The notes under the pieces were generated by a model. That model ran no database searches, was not told where the DNA came from, and saw nothing but the letters and a program-made list of their open reading frames with translations. A stretch of DNA of 64,000 bases, from contig VSDK01001720.1 in NCBI GenBank assembly GCA_009767595.1, positions 100,044-164,043 of the forward strand, read 5' to 3'. Shown in pieces: positions 20,872 through 31,446 of the stretch. The translations under genes were made by a program, and so were the position numbers. This DNA comes from Symbiodinium kawagutii (taxonomy: Eukaryota; Sar; Dinophyceae; Suessiales; Symbiodiniaceae). Within the stretch, counting starts at the first letter, position 1. Every line of letters begins with the position of its first letter.

Positions 20872-21330
20872 CTGAGCCCTGAGCCTTCCCGTTTCAAATG
20901 AGGCTCAGGGAAGGCATCTGGATGCCCCAGCTCAGGCTCTGTCTGGGCGGTATAGCGGAAGTAGTCACACCGTTTCTGCATGTTGGCAGATGCTCGGCAG
21001 TGGTCTTCCGCTTCTTCGTCGGCTTGCGAGGTTTCCTGTCCCGCACATTGAATTTGGCATTCGCACAGGAAGCTGGTCCGCCGCTGAAACATAGAACCCC
21101 CAAGGGATCAAGGATGCCAAAGTTTTGGGGATGGAACCCAAGCATGCTGCGACCCACAAAAAACAATACGGGGCCAGCGGAAAGCCAATGAACTTGGCGT
21201 AGTCACCGAGGAAACCGTCCAAGGAATATTCATACAACTGCCGTTGGAAAGGTTCTTCTTCATGGTGCGAAGCAATGCACACAGTTAGCACCAGCGCAGC
21301 AACCACATTCTGCACGAGAGACCGGACCAT
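20872..21330 (-). CDS. two-exon start of a possible secreted or membrane protein
   Basis: ATG at 21330 sits in ACCATGG. Exon 1 (21154-21330) reads MVRSLVQNVVAALVLTVCIA, a good signal peptide, then SHHEEEPFQRQLYEYSLDGF and a hydrophobic end. A 70-nt intron (21084-21153, GTCGCA..TTTCAG with a pyrimidine tract) joins in phase 0 to exon 2 (20872-21083): RRTSFLCECQIQCAGQETSQ followed by an acidic, Cys-containing segment. Exon 2 ends at CTCAG/GTGGGC. The 3' part is not found. An AG acceptor just upstream of the ATG allows a 5' UTR intron. Function unknown; secretory entry is inferred from the signal-like N-terminus. Confidence 0.45.
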
Positions 21331-21674
21331 GGTCGCTGTAAGTTCTTTCAAAATGCTCAATTCTATTTGGTGATAGTTCATATTGTCACAACCTTGGCGA
21401 CTGATGGTTCTTACTTGTTTGTTATTGGGAACCATTCACCATGAAAGCATATGATTTGTCAATTGTGAATGACCAAAACACTCTACTCAACTGATCCGCT
21501 GAGTAGTGATGCTATTGCTGACTCATCCTCGACTATTGAGCGCGGAACCCCGGTGCTTGCTGAAACGGTAGAAGTTGCCGTCACTGTTCGGTGAATCCAA
21601 GCGTTTCACCCTGATCCTCGCCGATGTCAGGAACGGACTCTCTGATGTTCACGAGTAGTTCTCATCCGTCAGGA

Positions 21675-21796
21675 TATGGCTATGGGTCAGTTCACCCCGT
21701 ACCCCTGGTTCCCCTAACATTAACCATCGTTTTCCCTATGAATTTGTTGGTCATTATCCACCATTCTTGGTTGGTTAATATTGACCCAGCTCGCCA
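21675..21796. mobile_element. MITE family C copy, reverse orientation
   Basis: ATGGCTATGGGTCAGTTCAC and GTACCCCTGGTTCCCC at the left; TATTGACCCAGCTCGCCATG at the right. Confidence 0.85.
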
Positions 21797-21799
21797 TGT

Positions 21800-22295
21800 A
21801 CCTTGCAGTCGGCCTCTGATCTGATCTGTTTCCTCCTCAATTCCTGCATCATTGAGCATCATCCAACCATCATCAAACCATTGTTAGACCATCATGAACC
21901 AGCTAATCAACATTATCCTGGTGTGGAAAGATGGCGTTGTTCTCCCCTATTGACCAAGTATTCAGCATGATTCATCACTACTATCAACCAAAGGTTCAAT
22001 CTCCTTATTAGACCTCTCAATCTGTTAACCACGATCGTCAAAACCAACTAGTACCAAATATCAATTCACACATCTGTCAACCTCTTTTGTTGGATATACT
22101 CATCCTTTACATCCCTTAATCTAGGAATCTTTATGAATTCCGTGCAATAAAACCACCAACCAGTTAAAGTCATCATTATGAATCGGACTTCACCACTGCT
22201 AAACCAGTTGAAGTCATCACTATTAATCACAGTCAAGCACTGTTAACCACTAATTCTATGATAGTATTTACATTAAACCAGAGGTTACATCACAG
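21800..22295. other. AACCATCA-type degenerate satellite with a family B end
   Basis: ACCATCATCAAACCATTG words and a lone AAACCACCAACCAG terminus at about 22150. No gene is called. Confidence 0.5.
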
Positions 22296-22296
22296 C

Positions 22297-22345
22297 TACT
22301 TGGACGTGCACCTGGGGTTAGCCATGGTTACGCCCTGTGTTCGGT
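22297..22345. mobile_element. MITE family F fragment
   Basis: TACTTGGACGTGCACCTGGG then GTTAGCCATGG; the right end is not identified. Confidence 0.4.
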
Positions 22346-22374
22346 AGCGAACCTCGCTACCCCCGTGAACCGAA

Positions 22375-22490
22375 ACCAGCAGGGTCCCGCTAGGTGACCA
22401 CTGACCGGCGAGCCGCCCCGTGGGGGTGGCGCCTCTGCCAGGGACAGTGGGGCAGGAGCGCCTGGTGCACCTGATGGCGAACGGATGGCG
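22375..22490 (-). CDS. Pro/Ala-rich candidate exon
   Basis: A GC-rich island. The minus frame reads FAIRSPSGAPGAPAPLSLAE then APPPRGGSPVSGHLAGPC. Low-complexity Pro/Ala composition may be a linker. Other frames are open too. Confidence 0.3.
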
Positions 22491-22577
22491 AACTGATGCT
22501 TGTCAGCGCGTTAAGCTTCACGTATGGGAAAATAAGTGATAAGTGATAAACATCATTCGAACAAAACACATATGGCA

Positions 22578-22600
22578 AAGGATGATGATGATGATGATGA

Positions 22601-22645
<45 letters not shown>

Positions 22646-22667
22646 TGATGACGACGATGATGATGAT
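22578..22667. repeat. (GAT)n/(GAC)n microsatellite
   Basis: About 30 tandem GAT then GAC units. The poly-Asp and poly-Arg/His ORFs are artefacts. Confidence 0.95.
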
Positions 22668-22674
22668 ATAGTGG

Positions 22675-22815
22675 TTGGTCATAGGTTAGCAGGGTGGCCG
22701 CCAAAAGGACCTCTGTTATGGGGCTCCCATCAACTCCCCAAGTACTTGGTGTCTTTCCGTGAGCCGCATCATGGGGTGACTGCTCAGTAGGCACCATTTC
22801 CACCACTTCCATGAT
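22675..22815 (-). CDS. candidate exon
   Basis: The minus frame reads MEVVEMVPTEQSPHDAAHGK then TPSTWGVDGSPITEVLLAAT. It is hydrophilic and protein-like. It precedes the GAT/GAC tract, which would be intronic. The plus frame is also open. Confidence 0.35.
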
Positions 22816-22879
22816 CGTTCCAAACAAAGGGAACAAACCAGTATTGTGACATGGATCCTAGTTCATAATAAAAAGCAAT

Positions 22880-23070
22880 AAGTATAGGGATTCATGTGTG
22901 TAACCATCAACCGTGACTAAAGAAGTGTCATATGAATTCCAGTCATGAAGCATGAACTCATGAACCACCACAACATGAACCCATGAACCGTCACCAAAGC
23001 AAGGTTCAGGATGGGAGGTGCCCTTCTCTCCTAGCTGATAAGGTGCACTGGCTACGGGTGATAATAGATG
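22880..23070 (-). CDS. candidate exon
   Basis: The minus frame reads LSPVASAPYQLGEKGTSHPE then PCFGDGSWVHVVVVHEFMLH. Globular-protein-like. Same strand as 22375-22815. Boundaries unknown. Confidence 0.35.
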
Positions 23071-23171
23071 ATAACACATGGGTTGGATGATGAAAAGCAT
23101 TGCTTATACATGATTTATACCTCATTAATCCTCATTAAGATTGTCAAACCCAAGTGTTTGAAACGATAACA

Positions 23172-23318
23172 ATGCTCAACGAGGCCCGCAAATCAGGGAC
23201 CTCCAAGGCATGGGCAGCTGAAACAAAGGACGACTCTACCGTCGAAGCTGGCCCCACGCAGCTGGTGACCGCTGGAGCCATGGGATGCCCCAGCCGCCCA
23301 CAAAACAAGCCATCTTAG
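23172..23318 (+). CDS. 48-residue ORF or exon
   Basis: ATG at 23172, TAG at 23316-23318. The peptide reads MLNEARKSGTSKAWAAETKD then DSTVEAGPTQLVTAGAMGCP. Third positions are GC-rich, contrasting with AT-rich flanks. The mirror minus frame is open (APAVTSCVGPASTVESSFVS), so strand is not certain. No homologue is recognised. Confidence 0.4.
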   Translation: MLNEARKSGTSKAWAAETKDDSTVEAGPTQLVTAGAMGCPSRPQNKPS

Positions 23319-23387
23319 GGCCATAGCCAACCATAGAAAACCAAAAGGGGAAAACTAGTGGCACTTGGGATTTGGCATTGACCCATA

Positions 23388-23505
23388 TGGTGGTTTCTCA
23401 AGTCATAGGGAATCCCCCAAAATGTTTGATTTATTACTGTAAATTGTAAATGGATAATATTGGATAATTTGGGGGTACCCCTATTTTGAGCAAAAACAAT
23501 ATCCA
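23388..23505. mobile_element. MITE family A copy
   Basis: ATATGGTGGTTTCTCAAGTC at the left; GGGGGTACCCCTATTTTGAG at the right. Confidence 0.85.
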
Positions 23506-23689
23506 GTCCATGCAGTTGTATAAATAATGCATATTGTACCTTTTACACAAATATACGAATAGATACACATAAACAAAATCAGTAAACATCTAATTTTGTA
23601 GAAACTTCATATACACATCTCTGTACATAACCGATGTTTCATAGAGGATCCACGCATCGATGACAACTAATGTATGACACTTCATACCT

Positions 23690-23825
23690 CTCATCTGATC
23701 GCGAAGCTGTCAACCAGTAACACACCTTTGGCCAGGCAGTCCCGTCCTGGCCCTGAAAATGGCAGTGGAGGCACCTCCCAAAGCAATGCCGTAGCCAAGG
23801 GGGACGTTGAGACGCGCTCAATGAT
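23690..23825 (+). CDS. weak candidate exon beside a family A element
   Basis: The plus frame reads RQSRPGPENGSGGTSQSNAV then AKGDVETRS and runs into the element at 23825. The minus mirror is open. GC-rich. Confidence 0.25.
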
Positions 23826-23937
23826 GGTATTTCCAGCCATAGGGAACCCTAAAAATGGTGGGTTTATTGGCATGAATGGTAGATAAAGGATGATTTAGGG
23901 GGGACCCCTATGACTTGAGAAACACTCAAATGATGGT
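23825..23937. mobile_element. MITE family A copy
   Basis: TGATGGTATTTCCAGCCATA at the left, GGGGACCCCTATGACTTGAG then AAACACTC at the right. The left terminus is diverged. Confidence 0.75.
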
Positions 23938-24609
23938 TGGACTGTGTTTGAATTATGATTAATAGCAATGTAGTTAGTAATATGGTAATTGATATGGTTG
24001 TTCTTGGTCATTAGCCGCTTGTCATAGTGATCAAGGTCAATCATGGTTGCTACTTGTTATGGGTTATTGTTGATACAAGGTCAGAATGACAAATGAAGGC
24101 TCATAGCTGGGGGCAGTGATCATTCTCAATGCTGGCTTGATATGGCTTTACAGCCCTGGTCAGTGATTATCCTCTAGGTATCATCCCCTGGTAAAAGGTA
24201 GTTGACTAGTTTAGCGATTACCGCTGGGAAAATACAAAAAACACATGATGACAATTGACAAATGTATCACTGATTGACACAATTTGATTACAATATTACT
24301 ATGGAGGTTCGAGGTCTATTCTCGACATCACCTACAGCTAGCATTGATTAGCCATCACGGATGCAATCCATCATTGATTCGTTGGTTGCATAGCCATTAT
24401 GAAACTGGTGATCACATATGCGGCCAAACATGGTATCAACATCATGATGAAAGGGAAAGCAACTTGCCTTGAGTGTTGACAGACCAGTTGTCGTACATCA
24501 CCAACAGCATCGCAACATTTGGCACGAGAACCAAGAATGATCAAAAACGGCAAAGCAGCTTGCTTAATCTAACGGCTTGAACCACCATAGATATGTACCT
24601 TTTTCGCCA

Positions 24610-24830
24610 GTAATAGGTTATTTTCCACCAACCAGCTATTGACGATGGAGACGAGTCATCAAGATGTACTAACCACCATGGCCCGCCATGATCCGCAATG
24701 ATCCACCGTAGTTCATCGTGGTACCAGTCCACATTGATGGGCTGCCCCCCGCGGCCTCTGGAAGCAGCACCTGAGGTGGGGTCGTTCAGTTCAATGGTGG
24801 TACCAATGTGCTCAACGGTACCCCTTCATC
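24610..24830 (-). CDS. candidate exon, Trp-rich protein
   Basis: The minus frame reads VEHIGTTIELNDPTSGAASR, then GQPINVDWYHDELRWIIADH and GGPWWLVHLDDSSPSSIAG. High Trp, Asp and His with balanced composition is convincing as globular protein. It may join the minus-strand islands at 25049-25425. No family recognised. Confidence 0.45.
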
Positions 24831-25048
24831 AACCAATTGGCTGCTCAGTGTTAGCAGGGAACTGCCAGTTTGTGAAGTACACCATTCTTGGACAAAGCCA
24901 ATAGATATAGATCTACTGTAGTATGTGAATATGAATATCCTTGCATCGGGTGTACATATCTAGATACAAATATCCATTCATCAGAAGGGATGTCATTTTA
25001 TAATGGAGATCTGGCTGTAGGCCAGTGTCCTATGATTACCCCAGCTGT

Positions 25049-25231
25049 TCACATCCCCGAAAATAGTTTTTCGCTGTTCGGATCTGACCTCCCCATGGTT
25101 TTGGTTGTTTGGCATTGGTCCATACCCACATGTATGTAGATAAAGAATGCAAGCAGTATACATGTAACGAGACCGCCTTTGATCTTCGACTGAAGGTCGA
25201 AAGATTGGCTCAAGTAGCTGGCGAGAAGCAC
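25049..25231 (-). CDS. candidate exon with a membrane segment
   Basis: The minus frame reads LASYLSQSFDLQSKIKGGLV then TCILLAFFIYIHVGMDQCQ, containing one plausible transmembrane helix (GLVTCILLAFFIYIHVG). It lies between other minus islands at 24610-24830 and 25300-25425. Confidence 0.35.
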   Translation of the reverse strand: MLLASYLSQSFDLQSKIKGGLVTCILLAFFIYIHVGMDQCQTTKTMGRSDPNSEKLFSGM

Positions 25232-25299
25232 TGAATCAACTGATGATTACCTGGTTGATAGTGAACTACCACTGGGGTATGGCCAATTTCCATGTCAAC

Positions 25300-25425
25300 A
25301 GGAGGGATAGCCAACATCGCCCACAATGTGGAGCCACCAGCAGCTATATGTTTCATTGTAACCTATTACAGTACAATCCCAGGCGTCTGCTGGCACCATT
25401 GCAGGCATTGAAATTCTCTCAGGCT
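25300..25425 (-). CDS. candidate exon
   Basis: The minus frame reads PERISMPAMVPADAWDCTVI then GYNETYSCWWLHIVGDVGYP. Two Cys and several Trp. It contains one N-x-T glycosylation-like site (NET). The plus strand is open from 25243 as well. Confidence 0.35.
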
Positions 25426-25429
25426 TGAT

Positions 25430-26270
25430 GGTTAGAGAGATGAGTTGGGACGGTTAGAACCATGGTTGACAACGCTGGTAGGTCCTCAGTACGTGAATAA
25501 TCCTGCATAACCACATGTCCTGGTTTACGCCTCAACAGACTGCAATGACCGGATGTTGGCTTTCTGGTTTCAAATCAACATCACAATTCCTTCAAACAAT
25601 CAAGAAAGTATACACGTAATCAACCAAGCAACCAGACAACTTGACAGCTGAACAAGCAACTAACCAACCAACCAATCAACAAAGGAACCACACAACCAAG
25701 GAACAATGTTGTTCAGTTGCATCACTGCATATGAGCATGATTCATACGCATGTTAGTTGTATACGGTTCATTGTCGGACAATGGTTATGACTCACCAGTT
25801 ATTGGTACAAGTGCTTTGCCCCATTTTAGTTGGATAAATCTTATCATTGGCCTTACATTGTTACTAATACACATATCCCATAGTTGGTAAGTGGCTATTC
25901 ACCAACCGTTCAGTTCAATGTATATAGGTAACTACCTCCCTATGTTTCTCTCATTTACAACTTGAGAAGATATTAATGTCGGTCAACCAAAACCAACCAA
26001 CAAACCAACATGATTGTTATTTGCTCAAACCGTGTATACCTTCATGTTTCTGTGTGCAATTGTAAAAATACAGTATAAACGTGTGTTTTGTTGCTTCTCT
26101 CTCTCTCTCTCGTGTTATTGGCTAGATATGCTTCACTATTTAACCATTAGGTAATGAACCACCCACCAGCTATTCAACATTATTCACTCAATAGAATACA
26201 GTTGAATAGTGGTCCACTCACCATTGTATGTGTGAGCTATTCCAGTTCATTCATTCGCCCATTATTCAAC
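25430..26270. other. AT-rich spacer
   Basis: AACCAACC-type words at 25620-25700 and (CT)n near 26096-26111. No coding signal seen. Confidence 0.5.
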
Positions 26271-26271
26271 C

Positions 26272-26388
26272 ATATGGTGGTTTCTCAAACTAGGGGTACC
26301 CCCAAATCATCCTTTGCTAGTCATTTTGAGTAATAGATTAATTATGCATTTTCGGGGGTCCCCAAGTTTGAGAAATCACCAAATATGA
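26272..26388. mobile_element. MITE family A copy
   Basis: ATATGGTGGTTTCTCAAACT with GGGGTACCCCC at the left; GGGGGTCCCCAAGTTTGAGA then AATCACC at the right. Confidence 0.9.
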
Positions 26389-26526
26389 ACTCCTGAAGTC
26401 CTGAAGGAATTCAACCAGCATCAAAAGAACCAAATATCAACCAAATATGTAAATGATATTAACTAATTGGTGCAACCATAATTCAACCATATATGAACTC
26501 CCGAATAGTTCACTATGGACCAACCC

Positions 26527-26640
26527 TCAGCAGCTTTCTCCGCCCAGCCGACCTCGCCCTGGTAAAAATCCAAGGACGAACGCCTTGGCAAAGCGAAGTT
26601 GCGCCGTCGTGCTGTTGCGGCGTGACCACTGGGTAGAAAT
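26527..26640 (-). CDS. candidate exon
   Basis: The minus frame reads HFYPVVTPQQHDGATSLCQG, then VRPWIFTRARSAGRRKLLR, and closes at a GTTGGT donor (CTGAGG/GTTGGTCC). GC-rich third positions. A plus frame is open too. Confidence 0.4.
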   Translation of the reverse strand: MSTQWSRRNSTTAQLRFAKAFVLGFLPGRGRLGGESC

Positions 26641-26779
26641 GGGCAATAACGATGGTAATAATCATTTATTCAGTGGTTGGTGATTGTTAACTGTTGATCA
26701 AAGGTGGAATGAAAGATAATTCTTGATAATGGTTGATCTCATGCTGAACGGTGGCCAATAGAATTAGAATGGATTGGAA

Positions 26780-26958
26780 TGGTTTCGTGATTGGTCAGAA
26801 CCACTAGTGATGCTTAGTGCTGATGGTTCATGATGATGATCTTCACCATAGGCTAAGGTAAGAACGGTTGACGGCATGCAATGTAATGTTTTGCACTTTC
26901 TGGCTCCTCGGCAAGCTATAATCCTGATACAGCAGGAGAAATCAACGACTTGCCACAT
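26780..26958 (-). CDS. candidate exon
   Basis: The minus frame reads CRGARKCKTLHCMPSTVLTL then AYGEDHHHEPSALSITSGSD. Same strand as 26527-26640 but upstream of it, so it could be an earlier exon of the same gene. Confidence 0.3.
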
Positions 26959-27242
26959 AGTCCCGTTACCTGTCGTTGCCTTTCATAGCCAGCAGTTGGT
27001 GGTTGCCAACTGAAACCAAGCAAATCCTATGCCTCTCAATCTGGCAACCAATACTTCAGTAGAAACCACTGACTACGAGGAGACCAGTCTCCACCAAGGT
27101 CAGAATTAGCAAGAATCGAATGCTGCTGTGGATGTGGATCTGTTCACATCGATATCTCCCAGACATCTCCAGGTATGGTCATTGTTTAAGATAAAGCAAC
27201 CGCTTTAAGGCTACACCATATAGCAAGATAACTCCATCTCTT

Positions 27243-27760
27243 ATGCATGAAGGCAGTCATCAGTCAGTGAAGGAGGTCATAGGCAAGCAATGGGTGTGTT
27301 TTTTCCAACGCAACAACGATGATGGGCTTTCATGTAGGGGCTCAATATGCTTTGTCCGAGGGCGGTTGACGTGCAGTATACCCTGGCCGCGACAGGTGTA
27401 CCAATATTCGAACATGTGGGTGTACTGTACTGACTTTAAATATTGATATATTGTCAATACGTATATGTTAAAACAACATGTACGTTCCATCATGATCTTC
27501 TGGAAAAGGCATGGTGACATATACTAAGCCATGTACTTCATTGACAAACTCCTACAGGTCCCACTAAACCACAGGATCCTTACAAGTAGAGTCTCAAGTC
27601 CTGGCTCCAGAGAAACAAGGTGCGCAACGAAAACCTTGGACATCACTGCATCTGTATGCAATGACTCAACCATGCAGTTTGAGGTTGACAAGTTGAATGA
27701 TCAAATCATCCAATCCTGCATCGTCCTGTATTCAGACTATCAAATCCGTCAATTCTGATC
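27243..27760. other. two weak ORF regions
   Basis: A minus frame (27260-27520) with HVNRPRTKHIEPLHESPSSL and a plus frame (27531-27758) with ITASVCNDSTMQFEVDKLND are each protein-like, without splice or family support. Confidence 0.25.
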
Positions 27761-28375
27761 ACAAATGTATACATCAATTAAAGACCCATATTGGTAGGGC
27801 ACGCACTTTGGATGGTTCACGTCCTATATTTGAGATATCTCTTCAATGTATTTTTTTAATTCCTATGTAAAATGTAGAGGGTTTAACTTGAATATTGTTG
27901 CGGGTCAAGGGCCACTGTACCCGAACTGTTCATATCCCAAAGCAATGACCCAACCAGGTACCTTCATTGGCATGTTCAGCCATTTTTGAGATAGTTTGGG
28001 ATCAGTTGTAATGACCCATGATCACAGTATTGCTTTCATTGATCATTGAAATGTGAACTACCAAGTTCTTGGGATATAGTTGGTATTGACCCAGCCCCCC
28101 ATATCATGCGCATCACTGTGCAGATCCATAATCATCATATGATATGATCACCTGCACCTCATGGTGTCCATGATATGGGATGTTTGGTTATGGTATCTCA
28201 TGGGATGTTTATCATCATAATCATAACCATACCTCATGGTATGCCCATCATCAGAACCAAACATCCCTGAAAAATAGTACTCAACCATTTGTTTATAAAT
28301 ACTAGTAGAAAAGAATGAATGTTTTGAAACATAACCAAACATAACCATGATAACCAAACATCCCACCTTCCCTCT

Positions 28376-28515
28376 GAGGACACCCACGGATACGGAGACG
28401 GCGTGAAAGGACGAGATGGATAACTCGTCTCCTCAGCGTTGGTGGACCCACCGCTCTGCCGGTCTTTCCCCAGCTCGGTCTGCAAGCCGAGGCGCCTTTG
28501 TTGCTCGTTAAGCAT
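28376..28515 (-). CDS. candidate first exon
   Basis: ATG at 28515 opens MLNEQQRRLGLQTELGKDRQ, then SGGSTNAEETSYPSRPFTPS and PYPWVSSEGR, ending at a GGGAAG/GTGGGAT donor. A charged, possibly coiled-coil N-terminus followed by a Ser/Pro linker. An in-frame stop precedes the ATG, which supports it as start. The downstream DNA is AT-rich CATGATATGG/GGATGTTTGGTTATG repeats, likely intron. Confidence 0.45.
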
Positions 28516-28599
28516 AGCGACTTTTCATGTTCTCTTGCTCAATTGGTGGTTGGTAGGGCCTACAACTTTTGCTGAAGCAAACAATTCCATAGATATATA

Positions 28600-28640
28600 T
28601 CTATGAATCAATTAATATATATATATATATATAATATACA
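28600..28640. repeat. (AT)n tract
   Basis: ATATATATAT run. Confidence 0.9.
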
Positions 28641-29036
28641 TATATGCTCAAATAATCTGAGTTTCAAGCAAACTCGGGTCAAGACCGCAGTTTTCAATAG
28701 CTCTATTTACTGGGGCTAGTGGATGTCAGAACGCATCTTGGTGCCACAGCCGTGAGACTGAAGAAAGCAACACTTCAACTGCAGAAAGGTAGACAACAAT
28801 GGTCTCATAAAGCTGCTCCGTGATGCTTGTAACCACTGTAACCACCCATTGGAATGTCTCAAACAAAGGTCCCAGGTAGAAAAGTGCAGAAAGGAAAAAC
28901 CCTGCCCATTACCAAGTAGAATAGAAGTAGAGCTTGGGAACACAATTCGTATACAGCATTAACCCGCACTGAACCACTGATTTCAAGACTTGAGGTCCCT
29001 ATGTTGGTCGTATCAGCAAGACAGCCGCTTGGTTGA

Positions 29037-29642
29037 TCATGGTGATCGTAGAGCTATATCGCGCTGGGTTTTGTCAGCCCCCTTTTGTTTCAGCCCGCTG
29101 GCGATACATACCTTTCGCCAAAGATTCAGCTCCACTGTTGAAAGTACCTCGTCATGACCCACTTCATCGCATGCACGAAAGTATGAGGAAACTACTAGCA
29201 CTTTAGTCTTTCGTGGTGCCATATACACAGCTCGGTTTGTTGAGTGGAGGAGTTGCCACTCTTCATCCTTTCCATGCACCATTTCTTAATACAATTGGGA
29301 AACGAAACAATGTCAATTATACCACCAACCAGTAGCTGCTTAAACATGGTCCTTACTTATTATTCACCCAATTTTAGTCCATATTAGTTTTAAAGCATTC
29401 AAAACCACCAGGCAGGGACCTTGGAAATGTGTGATATGGATTGATTTGGTGGTTTCTTGCTTGCCATGCACGGTACCCCGACCCAAAATCATGGTTGGTT
29501 CCAACTGAGCATAGGATTCCATGACACGTTCACCACGGTCCGACCATTGAGATCTCCCACAGGATCCGAGGGAGAAGGAGAAGTGCCGGCCTGAAAGGAT
29601 GCGCGAACAGGCGAGAAAGGCCAAATTGGGGAGGGCCCACAT
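29037..29642 (-). CDS. two-exon ORF, 156 residues, unknown function
   Basis: Exon 1 (29420-29642) begins with ATG: MWALPNLAFLACSRILSGRH, a possible signal peptide, and ends THFQ with one base over. Exon 2 (29037-29284) begins with two bases, completing a Glu codon, then MVHGKDEEWQLLHSTNRAVY, VLVVSSYFRACDEVGHDEV and a basic end before TGA. Total is 471 nt, divisible by three. The 135-nt intron is GTCCCT..TTAAG and contains GGTTGGTGG and CCACCAGG words like eroded family B termini. A family D element lies immediately upstream (29654-29775). No homologous family is recognised. The phase match makes the join credible but unproven. Confidence 0.5.
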
Positions 29643-29653
29643 CACGAGTATGG

Positions 29654-29775
29654 TTACAAAGTGGGCCCCCAACTATTTATAAGTTGGTTTATAACTAACT
29701 TAACTTAGGGTTAACTACCAGTTATAGGGATTATAACCCAACTTATAACTACTGGGGGCCCACCTTGTACATTCC
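29654..29775. mobile_element. MITE family D copy
   Basis: TTACAAAGTGGGCCCCCAAC at the left and TGGGGGCCCACCTTGTAC at the right; internal TATAAGTTGGTTTATAA and complement. Confidence 0.9.
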
Positions 29776-29785
29776 CTGATATGCT

Positions 29786-29892
29786 GGTTTCTTAGAATAA
29801 AGAACCCCAAAATGGTTGGTTTGTAACGATAAATCACTGGTCATGGATGATAAATGGAGGTATCCCTATGACTTGAGGAACCGCCATATTCA
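29786..29892. mobile_element. MITE family A copy
   Basis: ATGCTGGTTTCTTAGAATAA at the left; TATGACTTGAGGAACCGCCA at the right. Confidence 0.75.
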
Positions 29893-30026
29893 TCAGGCAA
29901 AGATTCATGAGAGCATTGTGATATTGCAGGATCATGGAATTCAGTTTCAGGGGTTACCAAGGCTGCGTAAGTTACGATTTGGGATCTGAGCCATCTCGCC
30001 TCGAACTGCTAGCCGGCAGTTTTACT

Positions 30027-30122
30027 GCTTGGTGGTTGAACCACCGCTAGGAAAAATATACTTGTCAGCCAACCATTTGTTAATGATTACTAGGGAAAAT
30101 AAAAAAGTTCGAAACCACAAAG
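30027..30122. mobile_element. MITE family B copy
   Basis: CTGCTTGGTGGTTGAACCACC at the left, GTTCGAAACCACAAAGATG at the right; internal ACTAGGGAAAATAAAAAAG. Confidence 0.75.
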
Positions 30123-30265
30123 ATGTCCATGAAATCGAGGTATACCTCCAAATATCCAAAGCTTGTCATTTCACGTCATGATATCACAGGGGAAACCCCA
30201 AGGCCACATTTCGTTGACGGAATGCCTGCTTAGTTTCTTAATGAGCACTTCGCGCGACAATACGT

Positions 30266-30410
30266 GTGGTGCTTTGCTCCATCCTAGCCAGAGGGTTGGC
30301 CATCCATGCTTGTCACTTTTGTGGAGTCAAAATTCCAATGGAAGATCACCCAAATCGGCTCCATCAAGGTCCATCAAGGTGGAAAAAGTGTAACTACAGG
30401 TGTGTGATGA
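30266..30410 (+). CDS. candidate exon with Cys/His motif
   Basis: The plus frame reads GLAIHACHFCGVKIPMEDHP then NRLHQGPSRWKKC. C-x2-C followed by His residues could bind zinc, but spacing matches no finger I can name. Another plus frame also runs through. Confidence 0.3.
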
Positions 30411-30753
30411 GTTGGACAATCTCAGCATTTGAAACACCCAAGCCCCCCACCCACCCTGCCACTGTGACAGCTGAGTTTGGTCGAGACCAAAACCATCAGC
30501 ACTTCATAACTCTTCCAAGGTCGTCACTTACAATCGCTGTTTCACCCTCGGATCTCATCATATTTTGCCACGTTCCTCCCATAATTGATGGTTATGAAGC
30601 CTGATTGCATGGTTGTAAACCTATGAGCCATGGTAAAGTAAGCATTTTTAATAGTTGTGCAGTGTTGCTTATTGTTTGCCCTTCACCAAGATTCACCATG
30701 ATCATAGAACTTGTAGCAACAACCTGTAGCACAGATTTCCTGCCACCTTCGAC

Positions 30754-30987
30754 TTGGTACCCAAACAAAGGTGCTTGAAGGAGATAAAAGGTTCGCTTCC
30801 TCACTGTCGAAAGGGTGACTTCGGCCGGTCAGTCGTTGGCTGTAATGAACTATTGGGTCCCTACAACACAATGCGCAAGGTAATGAACTGGACAAGTCAT
30901 TCTGGAATCTGGAATGATGACAATCCGTGGCCATCCTACAATCACGGTGTCACCACGATTTTTGCCAGTGGTGGTAGTGTTGTATAG
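30754..30987 (+). CDS. candidate exon or short ORF
   Basis: The plus frame contains VVGCNELLGPYNTMRKVMNW then TSHSGIWNDDNPWPSYNHGV and a stop. Trp/Asn/Pro-rich end. A minus frame is also open. Confidence 0.3.
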   Translation: MVPKQRCLKEIKGSLPHCRKGDFGRSVVGCNELLGPYNTMRKVMNWTSHSGIWNDDNPWPSYNHGVTTIFASGGSVV

Positions 30988-31084
30988 TTCCCAACATCAC
31001 TGACATCTGTCAAGAAAAGAATCATCAACGACTAAACTAAAAGCCACTCATGTCACAGTTGGAACACTACCCTTCGTTGACAAC

Positions 31085-31136
31085 TATATTATATATATAT
31101 ATATAATTTATATTTATATATATATATATATATAGA
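31085..31136. repeat. (AT)n tract
   Basis: ATATAT run ending just before the island at 31140. Confidence 0.9.
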
Positions 31137-31139
31137 GTC

Positions 31140-31303
31140 GCTCGTTTGCACTGCAAAACGACGATCCCAAGCATAGGCAGTGTGCAAAATCAGTGGCTTC
31201 ACTGCAAAAAAGGATGCTCACAGCCTCTTCCCAGAGATACGCAGGTTCTGCTGAAGTTCTGTGGAGAAAAGGTCCAGGGTGCACAACAAACAAATCTCCT
31301 GCA
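31140..31303 (-). CDS. candidate exon next to a family A element
   Basis: The minus frame reads GDLFVVHPGPFLHRTSAEPA then YLWEEAVSILFCSEATDFAH and CLCLGSSFCSANERLY. It begins at CCATGCAG/GAG, where the element at 31301-31421 ends, so the element terminus lies at the acceptor. Confidence 0.4.
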
Positions 31304-31421
31304 TGGTGGTTTCTCAAAAAAGGGGGGGCGCCCAAATCATCCAAGAGTACCCACATGTACCCACTTTAAAGTAATGAACCCACCATAACTTTGGGGTCCC
31401 CGATTTTGAGAACCATATCCA
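31301..31421. mobile_element. MITE family A copy
   Basis: GCATGGTGGTTTCTCAAAAA at the left; GGGGTCCCCGATTTTGAGAA then CCATATCC at the right. Confidence 0.85.
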
Positions 31422-31446
31422 AACAAAATGGTTCGGTGACAGCCAC

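Noticed and set aside
22536-22836. Poly-Asp and poly-Arg/His ORFs
   Set aside because: They are translations of the (GAT)/(GAC) microsatellite at 22578-22667.
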